Assembly: GCF_021245725.1 (NCBI RefSeq)
Contig: NZ_JAJGSX010000011.1
Location: forward strand, 62,001 to 126,000
Length of the DNA stretch: 64,000 nt
Direction: 5' to 3'
DNA from: Pseudonocardia sp. TRM90224
GTDB taxonomy: Bacteria; Actinomycetota; Actinomycetes; Mycobacteriales; Pseudonocardiaceae
Below the pieces are notes generated by a model. That model was given only the letters and a program-made list of their open reading frames with translations, made no database searches and was not told the DNA's origin. Shown here in pieces: positions 34,414 through 42,232 of the stretch. Both the position numbers and the translations under genes were made by a program. Positions within the stretch are counted from its first letter, which is position 1. Every line of letters starts with the position of its first letter.

Positions 34414-35384
34414 TACGCGATGAACCCGTTGTCGCGCAGGAACTGCTCGGCTACCTCGTCGGGCAGCTCGCCGCCGACGTCGACCTTCTCGTTCAGCAGG
34501 CGGACGGCGTCCGTGGTGAGCACCTTCGCGATCGGGTTGAACACCTCGGCGAGCTTCGGGTTCTTGTCCAGCACGTCCTGGCGGATCGTCATGGCCGCGT
34601 TGTAGTTGACGAAGAACTGCTTGTCGTCCTCCAGGATCACGAGGTCGTTGGCGGCGACGGCGCCGTCGGTGGTGGTGACCTCGCCGAACCCGCACGTGTC
34701 ACCCGACTTGACCTGCGGCGGGATCAGCGAGAGCTCGACCTCGGCGACGTTCGCGTCGGGCAGGTCGAAGCCGTAGCCCTTCTCCAGGCCCGGCCAGCCG
34801 TCGTCGCGGGTGCGGAACTCGGCCGCCATGCACATCCGCGCGGCGTTCTGGTCGCGCGCGACGAGCGCCGCGTACTCGCTGAGCGTCTTGACCCCGAGCT
34901 GTCCGTCGCGGCCGGCCGCGGTGGCGACGGCGTAGGAGTTGTTGAGCGGCGCCGCGTCGAGCCACGCGATGTTGTTCTTCTTGTCCTCGGTCGCCACGGC
35001 CTGGTAGAGCGCGGCCGGGTCCTTCGGCGCCTGGCTCGTCTCGTGCCGCAGGTGGGTCGACCAGCCCGTGCCGGTGTACTCCCAGTACATGTCCAGCTCG
35101 CCGGCCGTCAGCGCGGTCCGGACGTTGGTGGTGCCGGTGATGCTGATCAGCCGGCCGACGTCGGCGCCGGTCGCTTCGAGCGCCTTCACGGCGATCTCGC
35201 CGAGCACCTTCTGCTCGGTGAACTCCTTCGACCCCACCCGGAACGTCGCGCCGGAGAGGTCGATGGCGCCGAGCGTGCCGCCGCCTCCGCCACCCCCTCC
35301 GCCGCCGGTCCCACCTCCGCCGCACGCGGTGACGGCCAGCGCTGCGACCGCGAGTACGGCCAGCATCTTCGGGCGGATCGACAT
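34413..35384 (-). CDS. Glycine betaine/osmoprotectant ABC transporter binding lipoprotein (OpuC type)
   Basis: 323 residues. Lipobox AVTACG at about residue 17-22, then a striking poly-Gly linker, then the OpuAC domain: FRVGSKEFTEQKVLGEIA, ITGTTNVRTALTAGELDMYWEYTGTGW. Members bind betaine, choline, carnitine or related onium compounds in an aromatic cage; which one cannot be read. Downstream of two permeases and an ATPase, upstream of the C-N hydrolase. Confidence 0.9.
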   Translation of the reverse strand: MSIRPKMLAVLAVAALAVTACGGGGTGGGGGGGGGGTLGAIDLSGATFRVGSKEFTEQKVLGEIAVKALEATGADVGRLISITGTTNVRTALTAGELDMYWEYTGTGWSTHLRHETSQAPKDPAALYQAVATEDKKNNIAWLDAAPLNNSYAVATAAGRDGQLGVKTLSEYAALVARDQNAARMCMAAEFRTRDDGWPGLEKGYGFDLPDANVAEVELSLIPPQVKSGDTCGFGEVTTTDGAVAANDLVILEDDKQFFVNYNAAMTIRQDVLDKNPKLAEVFNPIAKVLTTDAVRLLNEKVDVGGELPDEVAEQFLRDNGFIA

Positions 35385-35394
35385 GGCGTGCCTC

Positions 35395-36156
35395 CTAGAG
35401 ACCTTTGGGGCGAAGGACGTCCTCGGCGACGCGTCCCAGGTAGTCGATGAGCAGGGCGAGCACCGCCGTGAGGACGCTGCCGACGACCGTGACCAGCGGC
35501 CGGTTCTGCACCAGGCCGGCGATGATGATGCCGCCGAGCCCGCCGGCGTTGGTGAGCGCCGCGATCGTCGCGGTCCCGACGTTGATCACCAGCGCGGTGC
35601 GCAGGCCGGTCAGGATCACCGGGACGGCGAGCGGCAGCTCGATCCGGCTCAGCACGCCGAGGCGGCTCATGCCCATCCCGCGGCCCGACTCGACGACGGC
35701 CGGGTCGACCTGCGTGAGCCCGATCATGGTGTTGCGCAGCACCGGCAGGGCCGAGTACGCCACGAGCGCGACCACCGCCGGCCAGAACCCGATGCCCCAA
35801 CCGATCGCGAAGAGCACCAGCAGGCCGATCGACGGGATCGACTGCCCGATGTTGAACACGCCGACCGCGGCAGGCGTGATCCGGCGCGCGAAGGGCCGCG
35901 TGAGCAGCACCCCGAGCGGGACGGCCAGCAGCAGCACGAGCGCGGTCGAGACGGCGGTGAGCGTGACGTGCTCCAGCGTCGCCTGCCCGATGAAGTCCAG
36001 GTTGACCCTGCGCTCCTCGATGCTGTCGAGCGAGCGGGTGCCGACGTACACCGCCAGCACGACCAGCACCGCCAGCAGGATCGCCGGCGTCACAAGGTAG
36101 CGGCCCAGCGCCCGCCGCTCGTGGCTGACCAGCTCCTCCGGGACGACGACGGTCAC
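35395..36156 (-). CDS. Glycine betaine/osmoprotectant ABC transporter permease
   Basis: 253 residues. Five to six helices with BPD_transp_1 features: NIGQSIPSIGLLVLFAIGWGIGFWP, then AYSALPVLRNTMIGL and the EAA-like loop DPAVVESGRGMGMSRLGVLSRIELPLA, typical of OpuCB/OpuCD. The N-terminal ~20 residues are cytoplasmic. GTG start overlaps the ATPase stop by 4 bp. Confidence 0.92.
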   Translation of the reverse strand: MTVVVPEELVSHERRALGRYLVTPAILLAVLVVLAVYVGTRSLDSIEERRVNLDFIGQATLEHVTLTAVSTALVLLLAVPLGVLLTRPFARRITPAAVGVFNIGQSIPSIGLLVLFAIGWGIGFWPAVVALVAYSALPVLRNTMIGLTQVDPAVVESGRGMGMSRLGVLSRIELPLAVPVILTGLRTALVINVGTATIAALTNAGGLGGIIIAGLVQNRPLVTVVGSVLTAVLALLIDYLGRVAEDVLRPKGL

Positions 36157-37325
36157 AGCAGGTCCTTCTCGACGGGCTCGAAGGAGCTGCGCGAGCGTTC
36201 CCGCTCCGCCGTCCGCATGCCGCGGATCGCCTCGTTGATCGTGTCCATGTCGACGACACCGGTGTAGCGGCCGCCCTCGCCGACGACGACCGCTGTGCAG
36301 TAGCGGGCGGTGAGCATCTCGTTCAGCGTGTCCGAGAGCGTCGCCATCGGGCCGACGACCGCGAGCGGCAGCCCGACCTCGGACAGCTTCCGGCCGCCGA
36401 GCTGGCGCAGGTGGTCGGCGCTGACCCAGCTGCGCGGCCGGCCGTCCTCGTCGATCACCAGCAGGCAGCCCTTGTCCGAGACCTCCAACCGGCGCAGCGC
36501 GTCGGCGGGGTCCGTCCCCTCGTCGACGGTGGTCCACTCGCCGAGCGCGATGTCGCGCACGCGGCTGAGGCTCAGCCGCTTCAGCGAGGCGCCGCGGCCG
36601 ATGAAGTCGGCGACGAACTCGTCGGCCGGATCGACGAGGATCCGCTCCGGGGTGTCGAACTGGGCGATCTGCGAGTGGTCGCGCAGGATCGCGATGCGAT
36701 CGCCCATCTTGATCGCCTCGTCGATGTCGTGCGTGACGAACACGATCGTCTTCTTGATGTCGGCCTGCAGCCGCAGGAACTCGTTCTGCAGCCGGTCGCG
36801 CGTGATCGGGTCGATCGCACCGAACGGCTCGTCCATCAGCATCACGTCGGGGTCGGCGCTCATCGCACGGGCGACGCCGATGCGCTGGCGCTGGCCGCCG
36901 GACAGCTGCTTGGGGTAGCGGTCGCGGTAGACGTCCGGGTCCATCCCGACGGTGCGAATCAGCTCGTCGACGCGTTCCGCGATGCGGTCGCGGTCCCACT
37001 TGAGCAGCTTCGGCACGGTCGCGATGTTCTGCGCGATCGTCTGGTGCGGGAACAGCCCGATCTGCTGGATCACGTACCCGATGCGCCTGCGCAGCTGGTC
37101 GGGGTCGGCCTTGGTGACGTCCTCGTCGTCGAGGAAGATCCGCCCGGACGTCGGCTCGATCAGGCGGTTGATCAGCTTCATCGTGGTCGTCTTGCCGCAG
37201 CCGGACGGCCCCACGAAGATCACGATCTCGCCCTCGGGGATCTCCAGCGAGAGCTCCTCGACGGCCGGTTCCTTCTGCCCGGGGAAGCGCTTGGTCAGCT
37301 TGTCCAAGCGGATCTTGACGGTCAT
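36153..37325 (-). CDS. Glycine betaine/osmoprotectant ABC transporter ATP-binding protein with CBS domains
   Basis: 390 residues. ABC domain: Walker A GPSGCGKTTT, Q-loop YVIQQIGLFPHQT, signature LSGGQRQRIGVARA, Walker B VMLMDEPFGAID. Residues about 265-370 form two CBS domains (SDKGCLLVIDEDGRPRSWVS and ARYCTAVVVGEGGRYTGVVDMDTI). In OpuA-type transporters CBS pairs sense ionic strength or nucleotides and gate transport. ATG at 37325, 4-bp overlap with the upstream permease. Confidence 0.93.
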   Translation of the reverse strand: MTVKIRLDKLTKRFPGQKEPAVEELSLEIPEGEIVIFVGPSGCGKTTTMKLINRLIEPTSGRIFLDDEDVTKADPDQLRRRIGYVIQQIGLFPHQTIAQNIATVPKLLKWDRDRIAERVDELIRTVGMDPDVYRDRYPKQLSGGQRQRIGVARAMSADPDVMLMDEPFGAIDPITRDRLQNEFLRLQADIKKTIVFVTHDIDEAIKMGDRIAILRDHSQIAQFDTPERILVDPADEFVADFIGRGASLKRLSLSRVRDIALGEWTTVDEGTDPADALRRLEVSDKGCLLVIDEDGRPRSWVSADHLRQLGGRKLSEVGLPLAVVGPMATLSDTLNEMLTARYCTAVVVGEGGRYTGVVDMDTINEAIRGMRTAERERSRSSFEPVEKDLL

Positions 37326-37966
37326 CTCAGCCCCCGTGACGTCGTCAGCCGGAAAAGAAGCAGGTAGACCACGTCGAACAGAACCGCCAGCAGGATCACC
37401 CCGAGCGTCCCGCCGAGCACGAGGTTCAGCGCGTTCGGGCTGCTGATCCGGGAGAGCCCTTCGAAGATGTCGTTGCCGAGCCCCGGCCCCTGGATGTACG
37501 CGCCGATCGCGGCGATGCCGAGCGTCAGCAGCGTCGAGACGCGCATGCCGGTGAGGATCACCGGCCACGCCAGCGGCAGCTCGATCCGCAGCAGCCGCTG
37601 CATCCGGCCCATCCCCATGCCCTGCGCCGATTCGACGACGGCGGGGTCGACCTCGCGCAGCCCGACGATCGTGTTGGCGACGATCGGAAGCAGCGAGTAG
37701 AGCACCAGCGCCACCACCACCGGCGTCGTCCCGATCCCCAGCACGTTGATGAACAGGCCGAACAGCGCCAGCGACGGGATGGTCAGGAACACCGACGTCA
37801 CCGCGATCGTGAGCTGTCGCGAGCGCGGCCGGTGGTAGACGGCCATGCCCAGGCCGACCCCGATCACCGTCGCGATCAGGACCGCGGTGATCGTCACCAG
37901 TGCGTGCGCTATCGCGAGCTCGAGGATGTCGTCCCAGCGCGACTGCAGGTACCGGAAGAAGTTCAT
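37322..37966 (-). CDS. Glycine betaine/osmoprotectant ABC transporter permease
   Basis: 214 residues, a compact OpuCB-type permease with about five helices. It contains FLTIPSLALFGLFINVLGIGTTP and the coupling loop VDPAVVESAQGMGMGRMQRLLRIELPLAWPV, clearly paralogous to the permease at 35395. First gene of the five-gene operon. The palindrome at 38019-38057 lies 53 bp upstream of its ATG. Confidence 0.92.
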   Translation of the reverse strand: MNFFRYLQSRWDDILELAIAHALVTITAVLIATVIGVGLGMAVYHRPRSRQLTIAVTSVFLTIPSLALFGLFINVLGIGTTPVVVALVLYSLLPIVANTIVGLREVDPAVVESAQGMGMGRMQRLLRIELPLAWPVILTGMRVSTLLTLGIAAIGAYIQGPGLGNDIFEGLSRISSPNALNLVLGGTLGVILLAVLFDVVYLLLFRLTTSRGLR

Positions 37967-38018
37967 CGCTGCTGGCGCGCCTCCCAGCCGTCGTCGACCT
38001 GCGGGGACAGTGGCATGG

Positions 38019-38057
38019 TGTTGCCGCAGGCACAAGGCACGTGCCGGAGCGGCAACA
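38019..38057. promoter_or_regulatory. Inverted repeat upstream of betaine ABC operon (IclR operator or terminator)
   Basis: Perfect 9-bp arms TGTTGCCGC (38019-38027) and GCGGCAACA (38049-38057), with a second palindrome GGCACGTGCC inside (38036-38045). The half-sites GTTGCC / GGCAAC recur in front of the adjacent IclR gene (38852-38868), which supports an operator for that regulator. It could also be the iclR terminator. Confidence 0.5.
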
Positions 38058-38067
38058 AAGTCGATAT

Positions 38068-38820
38068 CTACAGCATTCCGGAGACGGCGGTGGCGCGCTC
38101 GGTGAGCGGCGCGAGCGCCGCCTGCATCGCGTCGTCGTCGAATCGGCCGGCCGGGCCCTGCACGCCCAAGATCGCGACGAGCCGGCCGCCGCGGTCGAGC
38201 ACCGGGACGGCGATGGCGTGCAGCTCCGCCTCGCGCTCGCCGCGGGCATGCGCCCACCCCCGCTCCCGGACGGCGGCGACCTCGCGCCGCAGCTCGTCGG
38301 CGTCGGTGATCGTCCGCGGGGTGAACCGCTCCAGCGGCTCGGTGACCTCCGCGCCGGTCCAGGCCAGGAAGACCTTCCCGCTCGCGGTGGCGTGCGGGAC
38401 GCTCGGCCGGCCGATCTCCGCGACGCTGCGCACGGTCGACGGGCTTTGCACGAAGTCGATCGTCACGGCGGTGCTGCCGCCGGGCACCGAGAGGTGCGCG
38501 GTCTCGCCGGTGCGCTCCATCAGCGCGAGCAGGTGCGGCCGGACGATCTCGCGCAGATCGACCCGCGCGAGCGCGGCGTTGCCCAGCTGCACCAGCCGCA
38601 CGCCGAGCCGGTAGCGCCCGGTCGCCGGGACCCTGCGGACGATCTCCTCCTTCGCGAGCGTGGCGAGCAGCCGCGAGACGGTGCTCGCGTTGATGCCCGT
38701 CCGGCGCGCGATCTCGTTGGTGCCCAGGTCGTCGGGGGCGTCCGCGAGCGCCGCGAGGACCGCGACAGCCCGCTCGACGCCCGCGATGAGCCGTTCCGTT
38801 GTCGCGCTGTCGTCCGCCAT
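38068..38820 (-). CDS. IclR family transcriptional regulator (copy 1)
   Basis: 250 residues. N-terminal winged HTH (LGTNEIARRTGINASTVSRLLATLAKEEIVRR) and a C-terminal IclR effector domain with VRSVAEIGRPSVPHATASGKVFLAW and AVPVLDRGGRLVAILGVQGP. Strongly similar over its whole length to the second IclR protein at 61892. Lies between the betaine ABC operon and the divergent homocysteine methyltransferase gene, both of which it probably controls. Two palindromes precede its start. Confidence 0.93.
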   Translation of the reverse strand: MADDSATTERLIAGVERAVAVLAALADAPDDLGTNEIARRTGINASTVSRLLATLAKEEIVRRVPATGRYRLGVRLVQLGNAALARVDLREIVRPHLLALMERTGETAHLSVPGGSTAVTIDFVQSPSTVRSVAEIGRPSVPHATASGKVFLAWTGAEVTEPLERFTPRTITDADELRREVAAVRERGWAHARGEREAELHAIAVPVLDRGGRLVAILGVQGPAGRFDDDAMQAALAPLTERATAVSGML

Positions 38821-38831
38821 GTACCGTTCCG

Positions 38832-38868
38832 TTCCTCAGAATGGAAACAGCGTTGCCCTGACGGCAAC
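38832..38868. promoter_or_regulatory. Candidate IclR operators between iclR1 and BHMT-like gene
   Basis: Two palindromes in the 98-bp divergent spacer: TTCC-N7-GGAA (38832-38846) and GTTGCC-CTGAC-GGCAAC (38852-38868). The second shares its half-sites with the repeat at 38019. The placement would permit autoregulation and control of the methyltransferase gene. Confidence 0.5.
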
Positions 38869-38918
38869 AGTACCGCCTGTGCCGGTGTCCGTCGAGATGC
38901 CGGACGGAAGGAGCCGGC

Positions 38919-39965
38919 ATGACCGCAGTGCGCGCGAGCCTGGGGGAGCGGCTTGCCGCCGGGCCGGTGATCTGCGCGGAGGGGTACCTCTTCGAGCTGG
39001 AGCGGCGCGGCTACCTGCAGGCCGGAGCGTTCGTGCCCGAGGTGGTGCTGGAGCACCCGGAGCGGGTGACGGCGCTGCACGAGGAGTTCGTGCACGCCGG
39101 GACCGACGTCGTCGAGGCGTTCACCTACTACGCCCACCGCGAGAAGCTGCGCGTGATCGGCAAGGACCACCTGCTGGAGCCGATGAACCGGCAGGCGCTC
39201 GCGCTGGCGGGGAGCGTCGCTGCTGCCTCGGGGACGCTGCTCGCGGGCAACATCTGCAACACCAACGTCTACGACCCGGCCGATCCGGAGAGCGTGCGTT
39301 CCGTCCGGGGGATGTTCACCGAGCAGGTCGGGTGGGCCGCCGAGGCCGAGGTCGACATGGTCATCGGCGAGACGTTCCGGTACCTCGACGAGGCACTGCT
39401 CGCGCTGGAGGTGATCCGCGCGGCCGGGCTGCCATCGGTCATGACGTTGACGCTGCACGGCGCGGCCGAGACCCGCGAGGGTGTTGCACTGCCCGAGGCG
39501 ATGCGCCGGCTCGCCGATTCCGGCGCCGACGTCGTCGGGCTCAACTGCGGGTGGGGTCCCGCGACGATGGCTCCGCTGCTCGCCGACCTGGTGAAGGCCG
39601 TCGACGTGCCCGTCGCGGCGCTGCCGGTCCCGTACCGGACCGACCCGGCGCACCCGAACTTCCAGTCGCTCGCCGACCCCGGCTACGCGGGCCCGCCGGA
39701 CGGCCGGCCGTTCCCGACGGGCCTCGACCCGCTGACGTGCACCCGCTACGAGATCGCCGAGTTCACCCGTGCCGCGCAGGACGCCGGGGTGCGGTACTTC
39801 GGGCTGTGCTGCGGCGCCGCACCGCACCACGTCCGCAGCATGGCCGAGACGCTCGGCCGCACCCCACCGGCCGCCCGCTTCTCCGAGGACATGTCCCGCC
39901 ACGTCTACTTCGGCTCCGAACCCACCCTCGCCAAGCACAACCTGGAGTACGGCCGCACCCTCTAG
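38919..39965 (+). CDS. Homocysteine S-methyltransferase family protein, betaine-homocysteine methyltransferase-like
   Basis: 348 residues, Zn-dependent TIM barrel. Expected zinc cysteines are present: VVGLNCGWGP (first Cys, near 207) and YFGLCCGAAPHHV (Cys-Cys pair, near 305). Early motif TDVVEAFTYYAHREKL resembles the BHMT form of the barrel. BHMT transfers a methyl group from glycine betaine to homocysteine, giving dimethylglycine and methionine. The neighbouring betaine-type importer and the sarcosine-oxidase-like genes 9 kb away fit such a path; other methyl donors remain possible. ATG start after GGAAGGAG. Confidence 0.87.
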   Translation: MTAVRASLGERLAAGPVICAEGYLFELERRGYLQAGAFVPEVVLEHPERVTALHEEFVHAGTDVVEAFTYYAHREKLRVIGKDHLLEPMNRQALALAGSVAAASGTLLAGNICNTNVYDPADPESVRSVRGMFTEQVGWAAEAEVDMVIGETFRYLDEALLALEVIRAAGLPSVMTLTLHGAAETREGVALPEAMRRLADSGADVVGLNCGWGPATMAPLLADLVKAVDVPVAALPVPYRTDPAHPNFQSLADPGYAGPPDGRPFPTGLDPLTCTRYEIAEFTRAAQDAGVRYFGLCCGAAPHHVRSMAETLGRTPPAARFSEDMSRHVYFGSEPTLAKHNLEYGRTL

Positions 39966-39968
39966 CCC

Positions 39969-40036
39969 GAACTTCCCCACCGTTTTGGGCCCCTGCGCGC
40001 TCCGGCGGCGCGCATCCACCCAAAACGATGGGGAGA
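39969..40036. repeat. Intergenic palindrome, family B copy 3
   Basis: Core TTCCCCACCGTTTTG and CAAAACGATGGGGA with GC-rich inner arms (TGCGCGC / GCGCGCA). First of two adjacent B elements at the convergent BHMT / permease junction. Confidence 0.87.
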
Positions 40037-40054
40037 TCCGGTGGCGGGACCACA

Positions 40055-40124
40055 ACGTCCCCACCGTTTTGCCAACTTGCACGGGTTCGAGGGTGTGCAG
40101 GTTGGCAAAACGGTGGGGAAGTTC
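40055..40124. repeat. Intergenic palindrome, family B copy 4
   Basis: Core TCCCCACCGTTTTG and CAAAACGGTGGGGA with inner arms GCCAACTTGCAC / GTGCAGGTTGGC. Same inner-arm subtype as copy 5 at 61818. Together with copy 3 it fills the 181-bp spacer. Confidence 0.88.
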
Positions 40125-40146
40125 GCTGCGTCTGGGATGTTGGGCG

Positions 40147-41727
40147 TCAGGCGGCTAGCAGCTGGCCGATCACGACCATCACGACGCCGCCGGCCAGCAC
40201 CGCGTACGGCAGCATGCCGGCCCGTTTCGTGGGGGTGAGGTCGACGCCGTCGGGGCCGACCTCGTACATCGACTCGGGGAACTTCCCCTTGTCCACGACG
40301 TGGTGCCGGTAGGCGAAGATCGGCACGATCAGCGCCGCGAAGATCACGCCGGTGAGCAGCGCGCCCTGCCCCCAGACGTTGGCGCCCCACCCGAGCAGCA
40401 GCGCGTTGACGAACGCCAGCACCGCGCCGGCCCCGATCAGGACGGTCGGTGCCCGCCACGGCCGCGCGGCGTGCGGGTTGTCGACGCGGTGCAGCCAGCC
40501 GGCGTTCAGGTTCAGGAAGTTGAAGATCATGTAGCAGACCGTCGACGCGGCCAGCACGAACACGTAGTCGCTCATCAGCAGCAGCACGATGTTGAAGGCG
40601 AGGTCGGTCCACATCGCCCGCGCCGGGGCGCCGTGCCGGTTGGCGCGCCCGAGGTAGCGCGGCAGCCAGCCGTCGACCGAGCCCTGGTACAGCGTGCGCG
40701 ACGAGCCCGCCATCGTCGTCATGATCGAGAGCAGCACCGCGAGGATCAGCATGACGACCAGCAGGCTCGCCACGAACGAGCCGCCGCCGACCATGTCGCC
40801 CATCGCCGCCGCGACGCCGGTGTTGTCGACGATCGGGTCGGTCGTGAGCCGGTCGACGCCGAGCGAGCCCTGGAACGCGATCGGCACGAGCGTGTAGATC
40901 GCGAGGCACGCGAGGCCGGCCGCGAAGATCGCCTTCGGGGTGTCGCGCCCGGGGTCGGTGAACTCGCGGGTGTAGCAGATCGACGTCTCGAACGCGTACG
41001 CCGACCACGCGGCGAGGAAGAGCCCGCCGGCCACCAGCGTCCAGCCGTCGAGGTCCCAGGCACCGCTGAGCGGGACGAACGGGCTGAAGTTCGCGCTCGC
41101 CACGTCACCGGTGATCAAGGGCACGATGCCGACGACCAGCAGCGGCACGAGCACCGCGATGCCGATGACGGTCTGCACGCGCGCGGCCCGCAGGATGCCG
41201 TGGTGCTGCAGCAGGAACACCAGCAGCAGGAACGCGACGGCGATCAGGAACTGGGCGTTGAACCGCAGCTCCAGGCCCTCCTTCAACGCGCTGAGGTCGA
41301 CCAGCGACACCGACCACGTGTTGATCGCGGCGTCCGGTGGGAACAGCGCGGTGAGCAGGTACCCGGCGCCCAGACCTGCGCCGATGGCGAGCACCGGCGA
41401 CCACGCCAGCCAGTTGCACCACACCGAGATCGGCGCGACGTACTTCGAGTACGGCGCCCAGGCCATCGCCCCGTACACCGACGCCCCACCCGACTTGTGC
41501 GGGTACATCCCGGCGATCTCGGCGTAGGTGAAGCTCTGGATCAGCCCGAACGCGACCGACACCGTCCACACCACCACCGACGGCGTGCCGACGGTCGCGG
41601 CGATCGACCCGATGGAGAACAGCACGAGCGCAGGCACGCCGCTCGCGATCCAGAACGCCCCGGTCCAGCTGATCGTCCGCTGGAGGCCAGGGTCTGCTTG
41701 CACTGCTGGACGTGCCGTCTCGGCCAT
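40147..41727 (-). CDS. APC superfamily amino acid/amine permease
   Basis: 526 residues, about 12-13 helices. Begins after a ~20-residue tail with TISWTGAFWIASGVPALVLFSIG; the TM1 G-V/S-G type break and AEIAGMYPHKSGGASVYGAMAW (TM3 region) are typical of APC transporters. TM6 region ICYTREFTDPGRDTPKAIFAAG. Clustered at the end of the gmaS-mgsABC operon, so it is a good candidate for methylamine or N-methyl amino acid import (inference). Only 13 bp separate it from the 163-aa gene upstream. Confidence 0.88.
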   Translation of the reverse strand: MAETARPAVQADPGLQRTISWTGAFWIASGVPALVLFSIGSIAATVGTPSVVVWTVSVAFGLIQSFTYAEIAGMYPHKSGGASVYGAMAWAPYSKYVAPISVWCNWLAWSPVLAIGAGLGAGYLLTALFPPDAAINTWSVSLVDLSALKEGLELRFNAQFLIAVAFLLLVFLLQHHGILRAARVQTVIGIAVLVPLLVVGIVPLITGDVASANFSPFVPLSGAWDLDGWTLVAGGLFLAAWSAYAFETSICYTREFTDPGRDTPKAIFAAGLACLAIYTLVPIAFQGSLGVDRLTTDPIVDNTGVAAAMGDMVGGGSFVASLLVVMLILAVLLSIMTTMAGSSRTLYQGSVDGWLPRYLGRANRHGAPARAMWTDLAFNIVLLLMSDYVFVLAASTVCYMIFNFLNLNAGWLHRVDNPHAARPWRAPTVLIGAGAVLAFVNALLLGWGANVWGQGALLTGVIFAALIVPIFAYRHHVVDKGKFPESMYEVGPDGVDLTPTKRAGMLPYAVLAGGVVMVVIGQLLAA

Positions 41728-41740
41728 GGCCGACCTCCGG

Positions 41741-42232
41741 TCAGTGAATGGGCTTCTCCCAGCCGTCCAGCGTGGGAGCCACGTAGTTCTCCCCGACGGT
41801 TGCCGATCCCGCGAGCCACGAGCCCAGTTCGGGCTGCGCGAACTTCGCGTGCTTGTGCTTGAGCCAGATCCCGTACGAGTTGCCCTCCTGCAGGTGCTTG
41901 ATCAGCACCTTGCGGGCGTACTCGTCCTCGCGCCCCTCCGGGACCTCGAAATGGATCTTCAGGAACGCGTTGGTGTACCGGTCGAAGACGGCGTTCATGC
42001 CGTCCTCGCTCATCATGTGGATGTCTTCCAGCCAGTTGAGGTCCTCGCCGGGGGTCGCGGCCATGAGGTCGACGTCGTCGACGAGCGAGCGCTCGAACTG
42101 GTACGGGAACGTGCGCCCGGTCAGCTCCTCGGTGTCGATGCCCTGCCGCGTCGTGAGCCGGCGGGCGGACGGGTCGAAGGGCAGGTCGACGGGGCCGGAG
42201 CTCGTCCCGGAGGACTCGGACACTTCAGACAT
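41741..42232 (-). CDS. Conserved-looking protein of unknown function in methylamine operon
   Basis: 163 residues, acidic, soluble, no signal peptide or helix of membrane type. I do not recognise the family. Visible features: a disordered Ser-rich first 20 residues, FPYQFERSLVDDVDLM, then EDGMNAVFDRYTNAFLKIHFEVPEGREDEYARKV, and an aromatic/basic end NSYGIWLKHKHAKFAQ. ATG at 42232 overlaps mgsC by 8 bp and the stop is 13 bp before the permease, so it is an integral operon member. Possibly an accessory or regulatory subunit of N-methylglutamate synthase or the permease (inference). Confidence 0.85.
   Translation of the reverse strand: MSEVSESSGTSSGPVDLPFDPSARRLTTRQGIDTEELTGRTFPYQFERSLVDDVDLMAATPGEDLNWLEDIHMMSEDGMNAVFDRYTNAFLKIHFEVPEGREDEYARKVLIKHLQEGNSYGIWLKHKHAKFAQPELGSWLAGSATVGENYVAPTLDGWEKPIH

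Noticed and set aside
34413..35384. Poly-Gly run in the betaine-binding protein as a frameshift or assembly error
   Set aside because: It lies in the linker just after the lipobox, frame is kept on both sides, and such linkers are common in lipoproteins.
39969..40124. CRISPR-like pair of repeats
   Set aside because: Only two copies, both long palindromes with different inner arms, no regular spacers, no cas genes; they belong to intergenic family B.
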